In this document: positions 1 through 10,947 of the stretch, piece after piece
How the letters are laid out: each line of letters begins with the position of its first letter
Position numbering within the stretch: position 1 is the stretch's first letter
Assembly: GCA_004802705.1 (NCBI GenBank)
Contig: SGPL01000215.1
Span: 1,855 to 51,844 of the forward strand
From: Bondarzewia mesenterica
Taxonomy: Eukaryota > Basidiomycota > Agaricomycetes > Russulales > Bondarzewiaceae
Reading direction: 5' to 3'
DNA: 49,990 nt
Made by a program: the position numbers and the translations under genes
The notes under the pieces: generated by a model
What the model was told of the DNA's origin: nothing
The model's input: the letters and a program-made list of their open reading frames with translations, nothing else
The model's database searches: none

Positions 1-584
1 CNNNANNNGATNANNNACATCAACTGCGANTGCCCANGCACGCGATCCGACATCCCACCCACAGNGTCACNNTCACCTTGTNAAGCANGNGNGCGNNNAG
101 ATGTGCCCGATCGATGTCCCAGCATCGNTGGCTGNTTATGGCTAGACACACACAGACAATCCANGCCNTNGACGACGTGATCAAAAATATAGTCGATCAT
201 TTCGACCGGGAGGTCCGTCAAGGAGGAGATCCTACGTTCGGTATCATGCTNGAGCGCGCTGTTTTATGAGATTCCNGAAAACCCGTCANTGGTCGGTCCT
301 GCTGTATATAATACTCGTGGTGGTTCGGTTGACACACGCACAAAAAAGANGCGGGGGAAAGAAGGTGTTGATCGGGATGGGAGCGCGTCGGAACGAGCAA
401 GCTGGGTGTCTTGGTCTTGGTCTCGGACGCCCTTGCCCCTCGAGAAGGGCAGGAACGTGAACGCGGGAGGCNGGAGAGCNCTCANCNAGAAATGAGGTGT
501 GGTGTCGAATGAGCCTTCTCCCAACTTTCCCATTGAGACCTTCTCGCGTCGATCGAGGTTGATGGGAGTCCAATATTGACNCAT
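1..584 (-). CDS. F-box family protein, 5' part only (runs off the left edge)
   Basis: Read on the minus strand from an ATG at 584-582, the protein opens M-x-QYWTPINLDRREKVSMG, followed by KLGEGSFDTTPHF. This is the N-terminal signature of a large mushroom F-box family (MGQYW...DRREK...GKLGE). Near 215-140 a second block, LTDLPVEMIDYIFDHVV, is the start of an F-box helix bundle, and near 60-20 a block LWVGCRIAC matches the segment that follows the F-box in the paralogue at 4555-5693. F-box proteins recruit substrates to SCF ubiquitin ligases; the substrate here is unknown. The frame between blocks is not continuous: at least one intron is expected and single Ns may add or hide shifts, so I cannot say whether this copy is intact. 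The 3' half is missing. Confidence 0.6.
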
Positions 585-1927
585 GAATGAATGAAAACAC
601 ATAATTCAAATGATGATAAACAAGTGAGAGCGGTCGGTCGGTCAGTCGATAGTCGTGACTGTGGCCCACTTGTACAACGTACCGCAGCTGTACATAGCCT
701 TATTTATGGTACACCTATCATAACATGGACAAGTAGATCATTGCTATGATACAGGACGCNTGTCGTGATCGGAGACGCGACGCGACAGATTTTCATCATC
801 ACGGGGCGTTNTTCATCATCACGGGACCCATACTAGCTGAAGCGCTGAAGTCAATTTCAGTGAACAGGCTGAAGGAGTTCGCACTGNCCAGCTCGCAATC
901 CTTNCGAATATCCTGAAAATTATACTATACAGCGGTGCAACTGCGTACACCCACCCAGACACAAACCCCGTTACATACAGTAGGTACACAAACACCTAGC
1001 CAAGAATAACACAACAACAACACAAGAAGAGGGAGAAGGATACACACAAAAAAAAACNACACCAACGACAAAATAAATACTTCCTGGAAACGAATACCAG
1101 NCACGAATTCTANTCTNNATCGGATCTAAGTAGAGCGACAAGTTGGATCCCTGCCNACCACAAGAATCGAGGACATAGCATCAGTNCACCNCGACCTCGA
1201 GGGTGACCAACCCACCGCCTCCNAACNCNCACTGAGNTGCGCGGNATGCATGAATGCGCGACTCGGATCCATCCCAACTTGAAACTCGTGCGTAGCGTCA
1301 CGGCGACNTCCTCAAAATGGAGCGGATGTTTCACTTCNCTTCCGATCCTAAACGAGGGATGGCCGCGAAGGATGTGCGTGTGAGGAAACTGAAAGTGGAG
1401 ATAAGCCAAGGAACGAGTATGTGTNGAATGGAGCCANGATNGGANAAGGGACATCGGCGTGCTGTGCGGAGGAAGAGAACGACATAGCGATGATATCGAG
1501 GGCGAGAAGAAGGATATGGAGGATATGCGGGGGCTGGAACTTGTGTTGAACAGTCGGTTGTTATACAAATAAGGGACAGAGAACATCCGCATCGCCATCC
1601 AAGAAGAGGGAAGGAGTAACGACATCCATCGAATAGGTTTCAGACAGATAGCCAAGGAAGCCAACGCGATGAACGACACAGATAACTCCGGCCTTCAACT
1701 TTTCTCAGATAGTTTTGGATCCTCGGTATTTTGAGGGCATGAAATGGCAGAGGGGGTCGGGAATAATAATAGTGTGGTCCGTCGACCGAATCTGCGCGGA
1801 TACGCTATGACTATACAACGCACGGGCGTCACGGCGAGGCGAGACGATGGAAGGGAAGAAACAGAGCATGAAGGGAGCAAAGCAGACGACGCGGAGACAC
1901 TCCGACGATCTCTTCAATCAAAATCCA
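585..1927. other. Region without a confident gene; one open frame at 1110-1679 (minus)
   Basis: The stretch has many ambiguous bases. A 14-base direct repeat, ttcatcatcacggg, occurs at 792-805 and 812-825. On the minus strand 1110-1679 stays open for about 189 codons; the part around 1240-1400 (HILRGHPSFRIG, then VAVTLRTSFKLGW) has a protein-like composition, but I do not recognise a family and the upstream half is low-complexity Ser/Leu. It could be one exon of an unrecognised gene. Confidence 0.25.
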
Positions 1928-2791
1928 TTAATTGAAGCCGTCGAAGTGTCCCTTCAGAATCCGCTCGCCCATGGGTGACGGCGCGCGTCGCTTAAGGTCG
2001 TTGGGCCGTCCAGCGATGGTCGTGGCGCGGCGGGCCTTGCGCGCTGGAGTCGCTGAGGGCAGCTCATTGCTGGCGGGCGGAGAGACGGCAGAGGAGGGCG
2101 GTGTATTCGGCTGCAGTGGGGAGTGTGGTCTCATGGATGTAAGGATGGGCTGCGAGGAACGTTGATGAGTACAGTGTGCCTTGAAAGTGGGACTGGATGA
2201 CGAGAGAACTCACTCTGGTGAACCCACTGCCGAGGGAAAGACGCCGAAGGACACCAGAGCCTCGCTGCTGTTGGGCCTGCTGTACCTCGGGGATGGGCAT
2301 AGTTGGGGGTGAAGATGCTTGTTTGGCAAGGCGAGCGTTGCCAGCCCATGCCGAGTTTGCGCGGCGCCCATTGAAGGTATGGGGCACACTGGCGTCAAAT
2401 CCATCATCATCTATATATGCAGACCAATGACCATCAGCATCAAGAAGTCGATGTGCTATGAATATACTAGGATCATACCCTGGATTACAGGAGGCGCTGC
2501 GCCCAAACCCGGAGCGGTGCGTCTGAAGGGGAAGGTACCGTTTGGCTTGGTGGGAGAGGTGCTCATGAAGTAGGAGAACAGTGGGGATGTCGATGGAGAG
2601 GTTGAGGAAGTGGAGATCCTGGGTGGGGAGCGGTCGAGTGGAGTCTTGATGCTCTGAGGCGAGGTTGGGGACCCGTCTGAGGTTGACAAAGAAGGAGCTC
2701 GACCGCGGTGTGTGGGGGAGTTACCACCGATGGGGATGGGGTTGGAGGGCTTGAAGGTATTGTTCTTGTTGTTGGTATTGTCGGTGGACAT
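1928..2791 (-). CDS. Conserved basidiomycete Ser/Pro-rich protein, function unknown
   Basis: Three exons on the minus strand: 2791-2479, 2410-2214 and 2110-1928, joined by introns of 68 and 103 nt, give 230 residues. The N-terminus (MSTDNTNNKNNTFKPSNPIP) is disordered and rich in Ser, Pro and Thr. The middle carries RGSGVLRRLSLGSGF, an R-R-x-S type sequence that could be phosphorylated by a basic-directed kinase. The C-terminus ends SPMGERILKGHFDGFN. I have seen this architecture in mushroom proteins without assigned function; conservation of the short tail suggests it is a docking or regulatory motif. No enzyme domain, signal peptide or membrane segment is visible. The start chosen is the first ATG of the open exon. 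A strong donor (GTGAGT) follows exon 2. The gene model is well supported; the function is not. Confidence 0.8.
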
Positions 2792-4554
2792 GGTTGGAAA
2801 GCGATGAAAGTATGTACGGCGGGGTTGTGTGAGAGAGTAGAGTGAGGGAGAGGGAAACGAGGGGAGACGTCGTCAGACATGAGGGTCTATATAGTCGGAT
2901 GCATGTCGACATCTAAGCCCGCTCACGTGGTCCTGATTTGGAGTGGGTTACGTACGAGCAGCAAAGTGGGGTTTGAAATAATGAAGTCGGAGATCAAGTC
3001 GTCTCTTCTTCAACTTGCACATTGACCGTGTTTGCATGCCAACTGCCCGTCGACGAGTGGAGCCTGGATGCTTGGATACTCTACAGTTGCATTCCGGTAT
3101 ACTGAGAGGGTCGAGGTGAGGTGAAGGGACCCTCAGCACACGGAGAAAGTCCTACGCCACATCTCAGCGAAAGACCCGGGCGTGCGGCGTGCGTGGTGAG
3201 TACCTTACCCCGCATTTTGAGTCCAAGTTACTCAGACTCCCTTGCCCAGCTGCACGTGCACCCTCCAACGCCGCAAACCTCTTTCCTGTACACCATCGAC
3301 GTCCTCATCGACCTTCACCACCCCGTCTGGACTGCCCAGAACACGCCCTGTGGTTGTATGGAGATGCGCACACCCATGAGTCGCTTTTCGCCGAACTGCT
3401 TCGGTCGACGGCGCAATCCACTTGCCAAACCCGGCAGAGTCACTCCCACACCTTGGCCCATTCAGTCTGGCTTGCTCTCGCCAGTCCCCACCCTCTTCTA
3501 TGGGCTCGACCTCCAACAACCAGCACGACCGGCTCATCACACCTTGCGACAGCACTATACTTACGTTGAAACCGCATGCTCTGGAGCGCACCACTCAAGG
3601 ACGACGGAGATCAGCTTTGCCTAGCTTTGCCCGCCATTTGTTCGTGGAAATCTGGCGCAGTCCTGCTCTACTCCACCGCGACTTGCCGCCGGTCACCAAA
3701 GGGCACTAAACCGATTTCTGCCAATGCGCCTTTGTCAACTCGATCCGTCATCGCTCATCCAAATTTAAACTTACAATCCATCTGACTCACCCCGAGACGC
3801 CTCTAGTAAGTTAGCACTTTTCACAGATACGCCGCCGTGCCGTGCCGTGATCGTACACAGTGACGGTCGCGCGCGCGCGCGTTGCGCCTTAGACAACCAT
3901 TTCAACTTGTCGACAGTCGCGGTCTTTGGACGAGGACCCTAACGCTTGTAATGGAAACACGCAAACGCGCAGCGACTATCTTTCTCCTGGAATCTTCTTC
4001 TTCCATTGACTCTGACTGTGTCGTCACATCGGAATCAATGAAAGGCAGATCATACTTGTCCCGAGGAACTTGAAATGTCGCGGGCTGGACCATTACTCAT
4101 CTACTTACGAACAGGATGCAGGATGATGCAGATGGTTGTTCTCGGAAGCTTGAAGCTCGAAAGGCTTCGTTATCTCTCCTGGGTCGAGAGCTCGCGTTCT
4201 CTATTTCTCCGTCTTGCCCACGGATTCAGAGTCGGCATGGCCAACGAACAATCTAGGACCATGCCGCTAGGATTCTTCCGACGACTCCACATCATGCAAT
4301 TATAGGATGCGTGTCGGTACTTTGCTTCAATTTTTGCGAGCATCATGATGGTTCCTTCTCCAGAGCCCAGTTTCCGTCCGAGAATTTCTTGCAATGCTAG
4401 TCATGTGATAAAAACGCGTCGCGTCACGTCTGTTTCGATCATATTTGTACATGTTGTCGTGTCGGATTATCGAACGGTCTTTCTTCTCAGCCTCACTGAA
4501 TTCATCATCACCATCTAATCTATCACAATACCATTACTACCTCAATAAAATATT
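2792..4554. other. Intergenic, no confident gene
   Basis: Several overlapping open frames lie at 3121-3785 on both strands, with Pro/His/Ser-rich translations and no recognisable motif. A short alternating gc tract sits at about 3868-3881. The first ~300 bases are presumably the promoter of the minus-strand gene starting at 2791. Confidence 0.4.
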
Positions 4555-5693
4555 ATGGGTCAGTATTAGATTATCATCGACTTCGATCGACGCGAGAAAG
4601 TCGATCTGGGCAAATTGGGAGAAGAATTGTTCAGCACCACACCCCGTTTCTTGAGCACAGTTCCCCTGCCTCCTTGGATCAAGTTCCTGCGCACACCAAC
4701 AACGTGAATTCGGCCTCAGGCCTCATCTCTTGAATTTTACCCGACTTGTGAACTGGCTGATGTCTGGGTCACGGTATCCCCGCATCGCAGTACTTATACT
4801 AGAAGGGAAAATCGCGTCGCTTCAAGGACATTGCTGACTGACATCCCTGTCGAACTGGCGGGCCGCATCTTTGAGCACGTCATCATTTGATGATGCTTTT
4901 GATGGTATGAGTCTGGCAGCTGGCTGTAAACAGTCAACGGTGCTGGAATGTCGGCCGGAAATATCTCCTTGCAATCGTGCTCGACGCGTCGACAGTTTGG
5001 GCGGGATGCCGTGTTGCGCGCGTGAGCGACTACGATGATTTGAAAGATCCCTCATTTCCGATGGATTCCTTGACCGAGGCGGAAAAACAAGAGTTGCAAA
5101 AGGGGGCGAGCGATGAAAGTGACGGCGAAGAACAAGAGGACACTGCCAATGACAATGACAATGACGCGAAGAAAAGGCGCTCCGTCAATACGTACGGTCT
5201 TACACGAGCAAAATTCTACGCTCTAAGGAAAAACATGGACCCTCGTGCTCCTTCCTCAACAAAGGATTGAGAAACCGAAGGATCTCATCAGCGGAGAGGT
5301 ACAAGTCCGCGAGTTGGCATCCCTCACGAGAGTCGAGCGAGGACAAGGACAAGGACAAGAAGATGATTCGCATGCTATGGTGCTCCGCAACCTCACGCAA
5401 TGCGAGGACGCGTTGATCGAATGGCCACGGACCAGCCGGAAGGAATGGCGATTGGACAGGGTCACCTTCGGTGAAGTGCTCGTCGCGCGCACCTGTCGGT
5501 CTACCGATCCGGACATCTCGATGTTCTACGATGGAAATATCCGTCAGGGAGTCTGGGCGGGCCACCGTTTCGACAGAGTATGCGCGAATGAACTGGAACT
5601 GCAAGTCAAGGATACCAATACGGACGGGGAGTGGACGGTCGTGAGGCTTGAGGACGAAGTGATGAAAGAGGTTGCTGCCATCTGGAAGTCATA
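4555..5693 (+). pseudogene. Broken F-box family gene (MGQYW type)
   Basis: The ATG at 4555 opens MGQY, then TAG at 4567-4569 stands where the family and the copy at 584 have Trp (TGG). The same frame continues with family sequence: DFDRREKVDLGKLGEELFST, then PRFLSTVPLPPWIKF. An F-box start (LLTDIPVELAGRIFEHVI) lies near 4828-4885, but its remainder needs two frame changes: SFDDAFDGMSLA is in one frame and QRCWNVGRKYLLAIVLDAS in another. VWAGCRVARVSDYDDL and an acidic segment follow up to about 5235. The last part (VLRNLTQ, then FGEVLVARTCRSTDPDISMF, then GVWAGHRFDRV, ending EDEVMKEVAAIWKS at 5690, stop 5691-5693) is in yet another frame, with no intron-like sequence at the switch. One intron beginning near 4701 is possible; the other breaks look like mutations. 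All family blocks remain in order, so it decayed in place. Confidence 0.75.
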
Positions 5694-6811
5694 ATATACG
5701 TACCAGTTGAGCTTTCGTGCATGTCGTATGAACGTACTTAGAATACTTAGAATAACAGAGGATTGGAAAGAGGATTCGTGTGTCACTGTAAATCGCCATT
5801 GATATCGATGAGTTTTGGAGGACTTAGAATTCTGAGGTGACGCAAATGTTGAACGCTTAGCGCTTAGCAGTCGCTGCTCTGCCTCGAGCTAGCGAAGATG
5901 ACGGTCCGGGAGATGTAGAAGATAGGCGATAGGCGAAAAACCGAAAGATGGCGTGCGAGAAACACAAGGAAAGCACCAGGCTAATGAGCCTATCGCATAC
6001 AGACAGTGGCCTATGGGGAAGCTGGGCCACCGCCATCTAAGTAGACAGTAGTAGACACACGACCCTGCTTGTCTTTGCAATCCGAACTTCGGAAGTCGAG
6101 CGTCTGACGCAACGCCGTGAGGAAAGAGAGAAAGCCCTAATTAGATACCGTCAGTCTATTGACAAACATGTCTTCTGATAGGGCATAACGCCAAGTCGTT
6201 TATGAGCAAGACAACACTCATCTGTGCCTAACAGACGGTCACGATGCTCAATACACTGGCGACATGGACTGCCATCGGGCGCATTCGCCGATAGCGACAG
6301 TACCACGATCGTGAGGTCAATAAGCGACGGCAACTAACAAGCCAGAAAGAATGGACATGAAGGTCAACGGGTCCACGCCATTTTCAGCTTGCACCGTTCG
6401 CATATCGGAAAAAAAGCGGACGAGAATGAACAAGAAAGCCTTCAAAAGGTACGACTATCGGCGTATAGCCTGGTGAACTCAGTCGGAGATCGAAATTTGA
6501 ATGTGAATTCGGGCAGACAAGGCAAAATAGAGAAAGGAAAATGGAAAAGACGTAAAAACAGCGCGCCCTCGTGTCCCGCCATGGCGGAAGGCTCGTCACA
6601 AGCGTGCAAGGATCCCGACCCTGCGAAGCGATACATGCTGTACGTGAGCGCAATTTGCAAACGAGGAAGGGGATTCGTTCCCGATGGTGGCCAGCGCCAT
6701 CCCAGTTTTTCGAAAGCCGCATCGGTTGGCACAGACATTTTGCTGGCCATGCATGGCGGGACTGTCGGGGTTGTAAATGTACGAGGTTCGTTTTGGTGGG
6801 CTTACCTCCGG
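5694..6811. other. Intergenic, upstream of the zinc-finger gene
   Basis: Open frames exist on both strands at 6384-6896 but they overlap each other and show no family motif. The 3' end of the F-box relic and the promoter of the next gene fall here. Nothing else is visible. Confidence 0.45.
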
Positions 6812-6818
6812 TATAAAA
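6812..6818 (+). promoter_or_regulatory. TATA box of the zinc-finger gene
   Basis: The sequence tataaaa lies 98 bases before the chosen ATG at 6916, a normal distance for a fungal TATA-type promoter with a short leader. Confidence 0.6.
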
Positions 6819-6915
6819 TCTGGGCAGAAACCTGTCCAAGACCCATATCTCCCCCAACGCCCCCAACAATAAGTACCCCTCAGCCAACTTTTCCATCCAT
6901 TAATCCCATCTCACG

Positions 6916-8294
6916 ATGCAATATTGCGACTACCGAGACCGAATGCCAGACACATATCGGGTGCGCGACAACGGTGATGATACGGCACGCCGTGCCACGG
7001 GCAGTCAGCCATCGATGACAGAGACCAGCTTGGAGTTGAATCTGACAACCGAGCCAGAGCGTCCAGTTGCACCGTCCAGAGGTTTCCGGGCATTTTCTCG
7101 AGACTACGGACCGTCGCTTCTTATTCCTATCGCGGTGAGTATGTATTGTATGCACACTTACTAGCAGTCTCGCTCATCACAAACACAGAACAACGGTAGA
7201 CGCGTCATGCACCCGCCATACTACGCAGATGAGCGGCATGGTGTCGCAATGATGGAATACCCACGAACCTTCGTGGTTATGTACCATATCCCCACTGCAT
7301 ACGGTATGTGTCCTCAAACCTACTTACTAGTCACCGCGCACTAACATCATCGCGATCAGCAACAGATGTCGCGCCCGTTCCCGGTGGGTACCACCCAGCA
7401 TATCGTGCGGACTACCTCTACCACCCAGCCGATTCCTCGTCGGCGCCACTGCCATCCATTTATGGCCCAATGCGAGAATACAGCACACGCCATCATCCGA
7501 ACCTCCCACCAGCGCACACCGCACCGCCGCCTCCCGCTCCCGAGCGCTGGGACACAGCGCGCCGGTCGAACAACGTGGCCGCAGCCGGGCTGGAGATGCG
7601 TAACGATTATCGGAGGGACGAGATCCAGGTACCGCGATTCAGAGTCAAGATAGAGCCTCGTGACGACGACGGCGTACCATCGTCCTCTACGACTAGGTGG
7701 TCGAGGACGTCCGGAGTAGACGAAGGCGAGAGTATGCTCCGGACTGGGGAGCAGGATATAAGATACCTCTCCCCATCAAGATCGGGATTCCAGGCTTGTC
7801 AGGAGCGGGAGGTACAATACCTCTACCCGCACCAAGAAACATCAGAGGGGAGCGCCGAGAGAGAGAAATCCTTAGTCACTCGCGCGCTGTCCCCGGATAC
7901 TGTTCAAATGTCAGCGGGAGGACCGAGCACCTCTGGGCCGCCGCCGCCCACCATCACACACGAGACCGCCAGCGGATCGACGGCGACGACGACGAGAGTG
8001 AAAAGGAATGGCAAGAACCGGCGCAAGATACAAGCTCCAACTCGATGGTTCTGCCTATATTGCAAAAACGACGACGGACGACCCTGGGACTTTACCAGGC
8101 GTACCGACCTTGAGCGCCATATGAAGTCGTTGGCGCATGCGAAGCCATCGTTCCAATGCCCTTATTGCCCGCTAGCGCTCACGCGCAAGAGTACTTTGGA
8201 GGGGCATGTGGAGAGGAAGCATTGGTATGAACTTGTGGAGAGTGGCCAAGCTAGTACGAGTGGTGCGAAGCTGGAAGACTTGGATGAGAATTAG
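6916..8294 (+). CDS. C2H2 zinc-finger protein, probable transcription factor
   Basis: Exons 6916-7134, 7189-7303 and 7360-8294, separated by 54- and 56-nt introns with GTGAGT and GTATGT donors, give 422 residues. Residues 1 to about 335 are disordered and rich in Pro, Ser and Arg. Two adjacent zinc fingers lie at residues 340-399. The first, beginning FCLYCKNDDGRPW, has a C-x2-C pair, a long 17-residue loop and an H-x5-H pair. The second is a classical C-x2-C-x12-H-x4-H finger (QCPYCPLALTRKSTLEGHVE then RKH). A short acidic tail follows. The pair of fingers suggests sequence-specific DNA binding in the nucleus, but no ortholog is recognised and the target genes are unknown. The first finger has atypical spacing and may bind protein or RNA instead. 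A TATA box lies at 6812. Confidence 0.8.
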
Positions 8295-9560
8295 AGGGGA
8301 GTGCGAGGCATTGGGACCATCGGTCATCTGGAGGTTTTCATTTGGCACTAGTCAGGACAGGATGCACCAAGATTCAAATATTCACTGCTTGTTTGTTTCT
8401 TCGTCGCGTTGTGCGTCTGACCTTTCATCACCACTCGCTCGCCTTTAGCATCCATCACGTCGACGACCCTATTCTGTTTCGTCTTAAGGCTAAATCGACG
8501 TATTTATTGACAGAATACATATCATGCACCTTGTCAGACTAGTTGACCATTCCTCTAGCGGATCGTGCTCTTGCCGATGCCATCGGTCTTGACTTTCCTG
8601 CTGCTTGTGAGATAAATTGTAAGGATATGTAACGAGAACGCAATGCTAGCAGCCATGGAATGATGGACCTCGCACGAACAACGTCGCGCTGTCACGGAAG
8701 ATAGCATACAGAGCGGGAGGAGCAAGATGAGTCGGAGATCCTAGTAGTGGGAGGCCTAAGTCCCCGCGACTCCGGGCCGGGAGGCCCACAGGCAGCCTGT
8801 TGTAGCCTGTTGTAGACACTGCTTCAACCTGCGTGTTTCCGGATATCCTACCACCACTAGACCTCGTCATGCGCTTCAAGGGCCGGGCCCTTCGTACCTC
8901 AGGATTCTCTTATCTGACGAGCTGACGGGCATGGAAATGTGTCATGTCGGTGTAGAGGTCTTCGCTCTCTTTGCTCGAGTCTTTTACCTCGAGTTGCTAC
9001 TATATGCACTCAGTCACTCAGCGTTGCAGTGTCCGTACTTGCTTAAACCTTTCTCTGACAGCGGAAGCCCCAGACATGCAGTATTCCTGTTGAGCCTCCC
9101 GTTTTCGTTGACGCGGATCCAGAGGTCAACCACGACAGCTTTGAATGTTTAATAGCGGCTCAAGGTGCGATCATCATCAGTTATCACCGTCCGTGCATGT
9201 TTCTCCCTTTCCATGGAGGCGGATCCGGAGGCAATTTGAATATTCATAGTGAATCAAGACGCAACTGAAGTCGTAAGCACTTATCCATACTGTATCTCCA
9301 TGTTCATCTTAGTCTGCCTGCGCTAGTAATCATAGCAGGAATTTTCAGATTTTTCTGCAAGGCGCAGGTTATAGGCCTGTCATTCCATCTGCCTCATTTA
9401 ATTCAGGATATTGCGTACGGATCCACCTGCTAGTGTGAATCATGGTGACTCTACGACGGCCGTCGCAATTTATCCAAGACGCTCGCTAATGTTGTTTCAT
9501 GAGCTCATGGTCCGAGTCGCCCGCATCATGGCACGCACGAAAGAGACCTTAGGTTTCTGC
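8295..9560. other. Intergenic, no gene seen
   Basis: Only short open frames without motifs are present on either strand. The region contains the 3' flank of the zinc-finger gene and the upstream region of the secreted peptide gene. Confidence 0.45.
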
Positions 9561-9567
9561 TATAAAA
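9561..9567 (+). promoter_or_regulatory. TATA box upstream of the secreted peptide gene
   Basis: The sequence tataaaa lies 289 bases before the ATG at 9850. The long gap is explained if the leader carries an intron: a donor-like gtgagt occurs at 9684 and an acceptor-like cag at 9831-9833. The intron is an inference. Confidence 0.45.
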
Positions 9568-9640
9568 TCCCCTCCTGCATACGCTTCTCCATTCACACTC
9601 ACAGTCTTTTCTCACTCACTTCATCACACATTCACTCATT

Positions 9641-9676
9641 TGCTTGAATAATTTGCTTGAATAATTTGCTTGAATA
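9641..9676 (+). repeat. 13-bp tandem repeat in the leader of the secreted peptide gene
   Basis: The unit tgcttgaataatt is repeated twice exactly (9641-9653, 9654-9666) and followed by a partial third copy, tgcttgaata (9667-9676). It lies between the TATA box and the ATG, so it is probably transcribed. Confidence 0.85.
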
Positions 9677-9849
9677 CCAAGTCGTGAGTCCACTATATAT
9701 TTGGTTGCGACATGCGTTGACCATGATTCCTCCATCCCAGTCGCAACTCCTCTCTTTAGGTAGTAGCATTCATCTCGGGGTTTTTCTTTGCTTTTACAAG
9801 TCTGAACATGTCCATCGCATTGTGGGATCGCAGCTGAAGATTTATCATC

Positions 9850-10239
9850 ATGTTCAACAACATTAAAGCCATCCTTGTCGGCTACGCCCTCGCCGCTGTG
9901 GTCGTCGCCGGCATCCCTACCCCCGTCCCTGTTGAGAACGCCGTTGTCTCGTACGTATACCACCTCTTTATTGACAGCCTCGTCTCACAGAGAACTGACT
10001 CTGTTTCTCTGCGCTCGCACACCGACAGGGCTCGCGATACCGTCGTGAACAAACGCACGGACATGCACAACCGAGATCTCTTGAGCCACATCAAGTCAGG
10101 TTTGGAGAACCTCGGGGTGAAAGACTCTGCGCAATCCCTCAGCGATTCGCTGAGTCCGCGCAGTGGTGTCGCAGTGGATCGGGGCCTCAGTGGCATCATC
10201 GGGAGCTTGGGTGATGTCGTCGGGAGGGTTGCAATTTGA
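9850..10239 (+). CDS. Small secreted protein precursor with a Kex2-type site
   Basis: Two exons, 9850-9950 and 10029-10239, joined over a 78-nt intron (donor GTACGT, acceptor CGACAG), give 103 residues. Without removing this intron the reading still stays open, but it adds an unrelated Ser/Arg-rich insert; the spliced form joins VENAVV to SARDTVVNKR cleanly. Residues 1-20 form a signal peptide (hydrophobic core ILVGYALAAVVV, then A-G). A short pro-region ends with Lys-Arg at 42-43, a Kex2 processing site, leaving about 60 residues (TDMHNRDLLSHIKSGLENLG and onward, ending GDVVGRVAI). There are no cysteines in the mature part, so it is neither a hydrophobin nor a cysteine-rich effector, and there is no CaaX box as in mating pheromones. 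The function is unknown. Confidence 0.65.
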   Translation: MFNNIKAILVGYALAAVVVAGIPTPVPVENAVVSYVYHLFIDSLVSQRTDSVSLRSHTDRARDTVVNKRTDMHNRDLLSHIKSGLENLGVKDSAQSLSDSLSPRSGVAVDRGLSGIIGSLGDVVGRVAI

Positions 10240-10947
10240 AGTGCAACTTTCGAATTCAGTCTGGCGTAGTGTCAGAGATACCCAATATTTTGACCGTTGC
10301 GTTCGCGATCCTGCTTTTTGTATGCCACCGTTTTGCATGTACGGAGGTCGCAGTTCCGACTCGGTTTCGAGTTCGGTGTTGTTTTAACGTTGTTGTTCGG
10401 AGCCCTTTTGGTCTTGTTCCACCTTGAAATTTCGGAAGGTCGACTATTCCTAGTCTCCTTACATTGTTCTGTAATTTCCGTTATAATACGCTCTTTTCCC
10501 TGTTCACGTATATGCAGCTGTTCCCTTTGAACTTTAGCCCGAGAGATGTCTTGTAGGGCAGGCGGAACTACAGTAACTGAAACAACTCGACGTCAGCCTT
10601 GCTGAATCCGCGCGAGTTCTAAAGTCATGTCGCCGGCAACCAAGCAACCTTTGTATCATCTATAGGCTTGCTCCCATTCTTTGTCCTAACCTTCTTCCCC
10701 GCATCCACCTCGTTCGTCACTATATACACTGCATGTCCCTTGTCCAATGCATGCACGGACGAAGGTGCTCACTCGTACATCTCCCTTCCCCCTATCCCCT
10801 CCTCAGGCGCGTCTAGTCGACCAGTCCGAACCGGGTACTTATAGTTAAGTGTTGAGCGTTGAACAGTCGAGCGGATGCGATGTGGATGCAAGGCAAGTTG
10901 CCGTCCTCGATGTTCGTGGGTTGATCCTATTCATCTCGAGTGTGCGT
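10240..10947. other. Convergent intergenic region
   Basis: Lies between the 3' end of the secreted peptide gene and the stop codon of the minus-strand CTF8 gene. T-rich stretches around 10380-10540 are compatible with 3' untranslated sequence. No gene seen. Confidence 0.45.

Noticed and set aside
3121..3785. Overlapping open frames as a possible gene
   Set aside because: Frames on both strands compete, all are Pro/His/Ser-rich, and no splice-consistent model or motif supports any of them.
3866..3882. Alternating gc tract as a functional Z-DNA element
   Set aside because: It is short and stands alone between genes; no evidence beyond composition.
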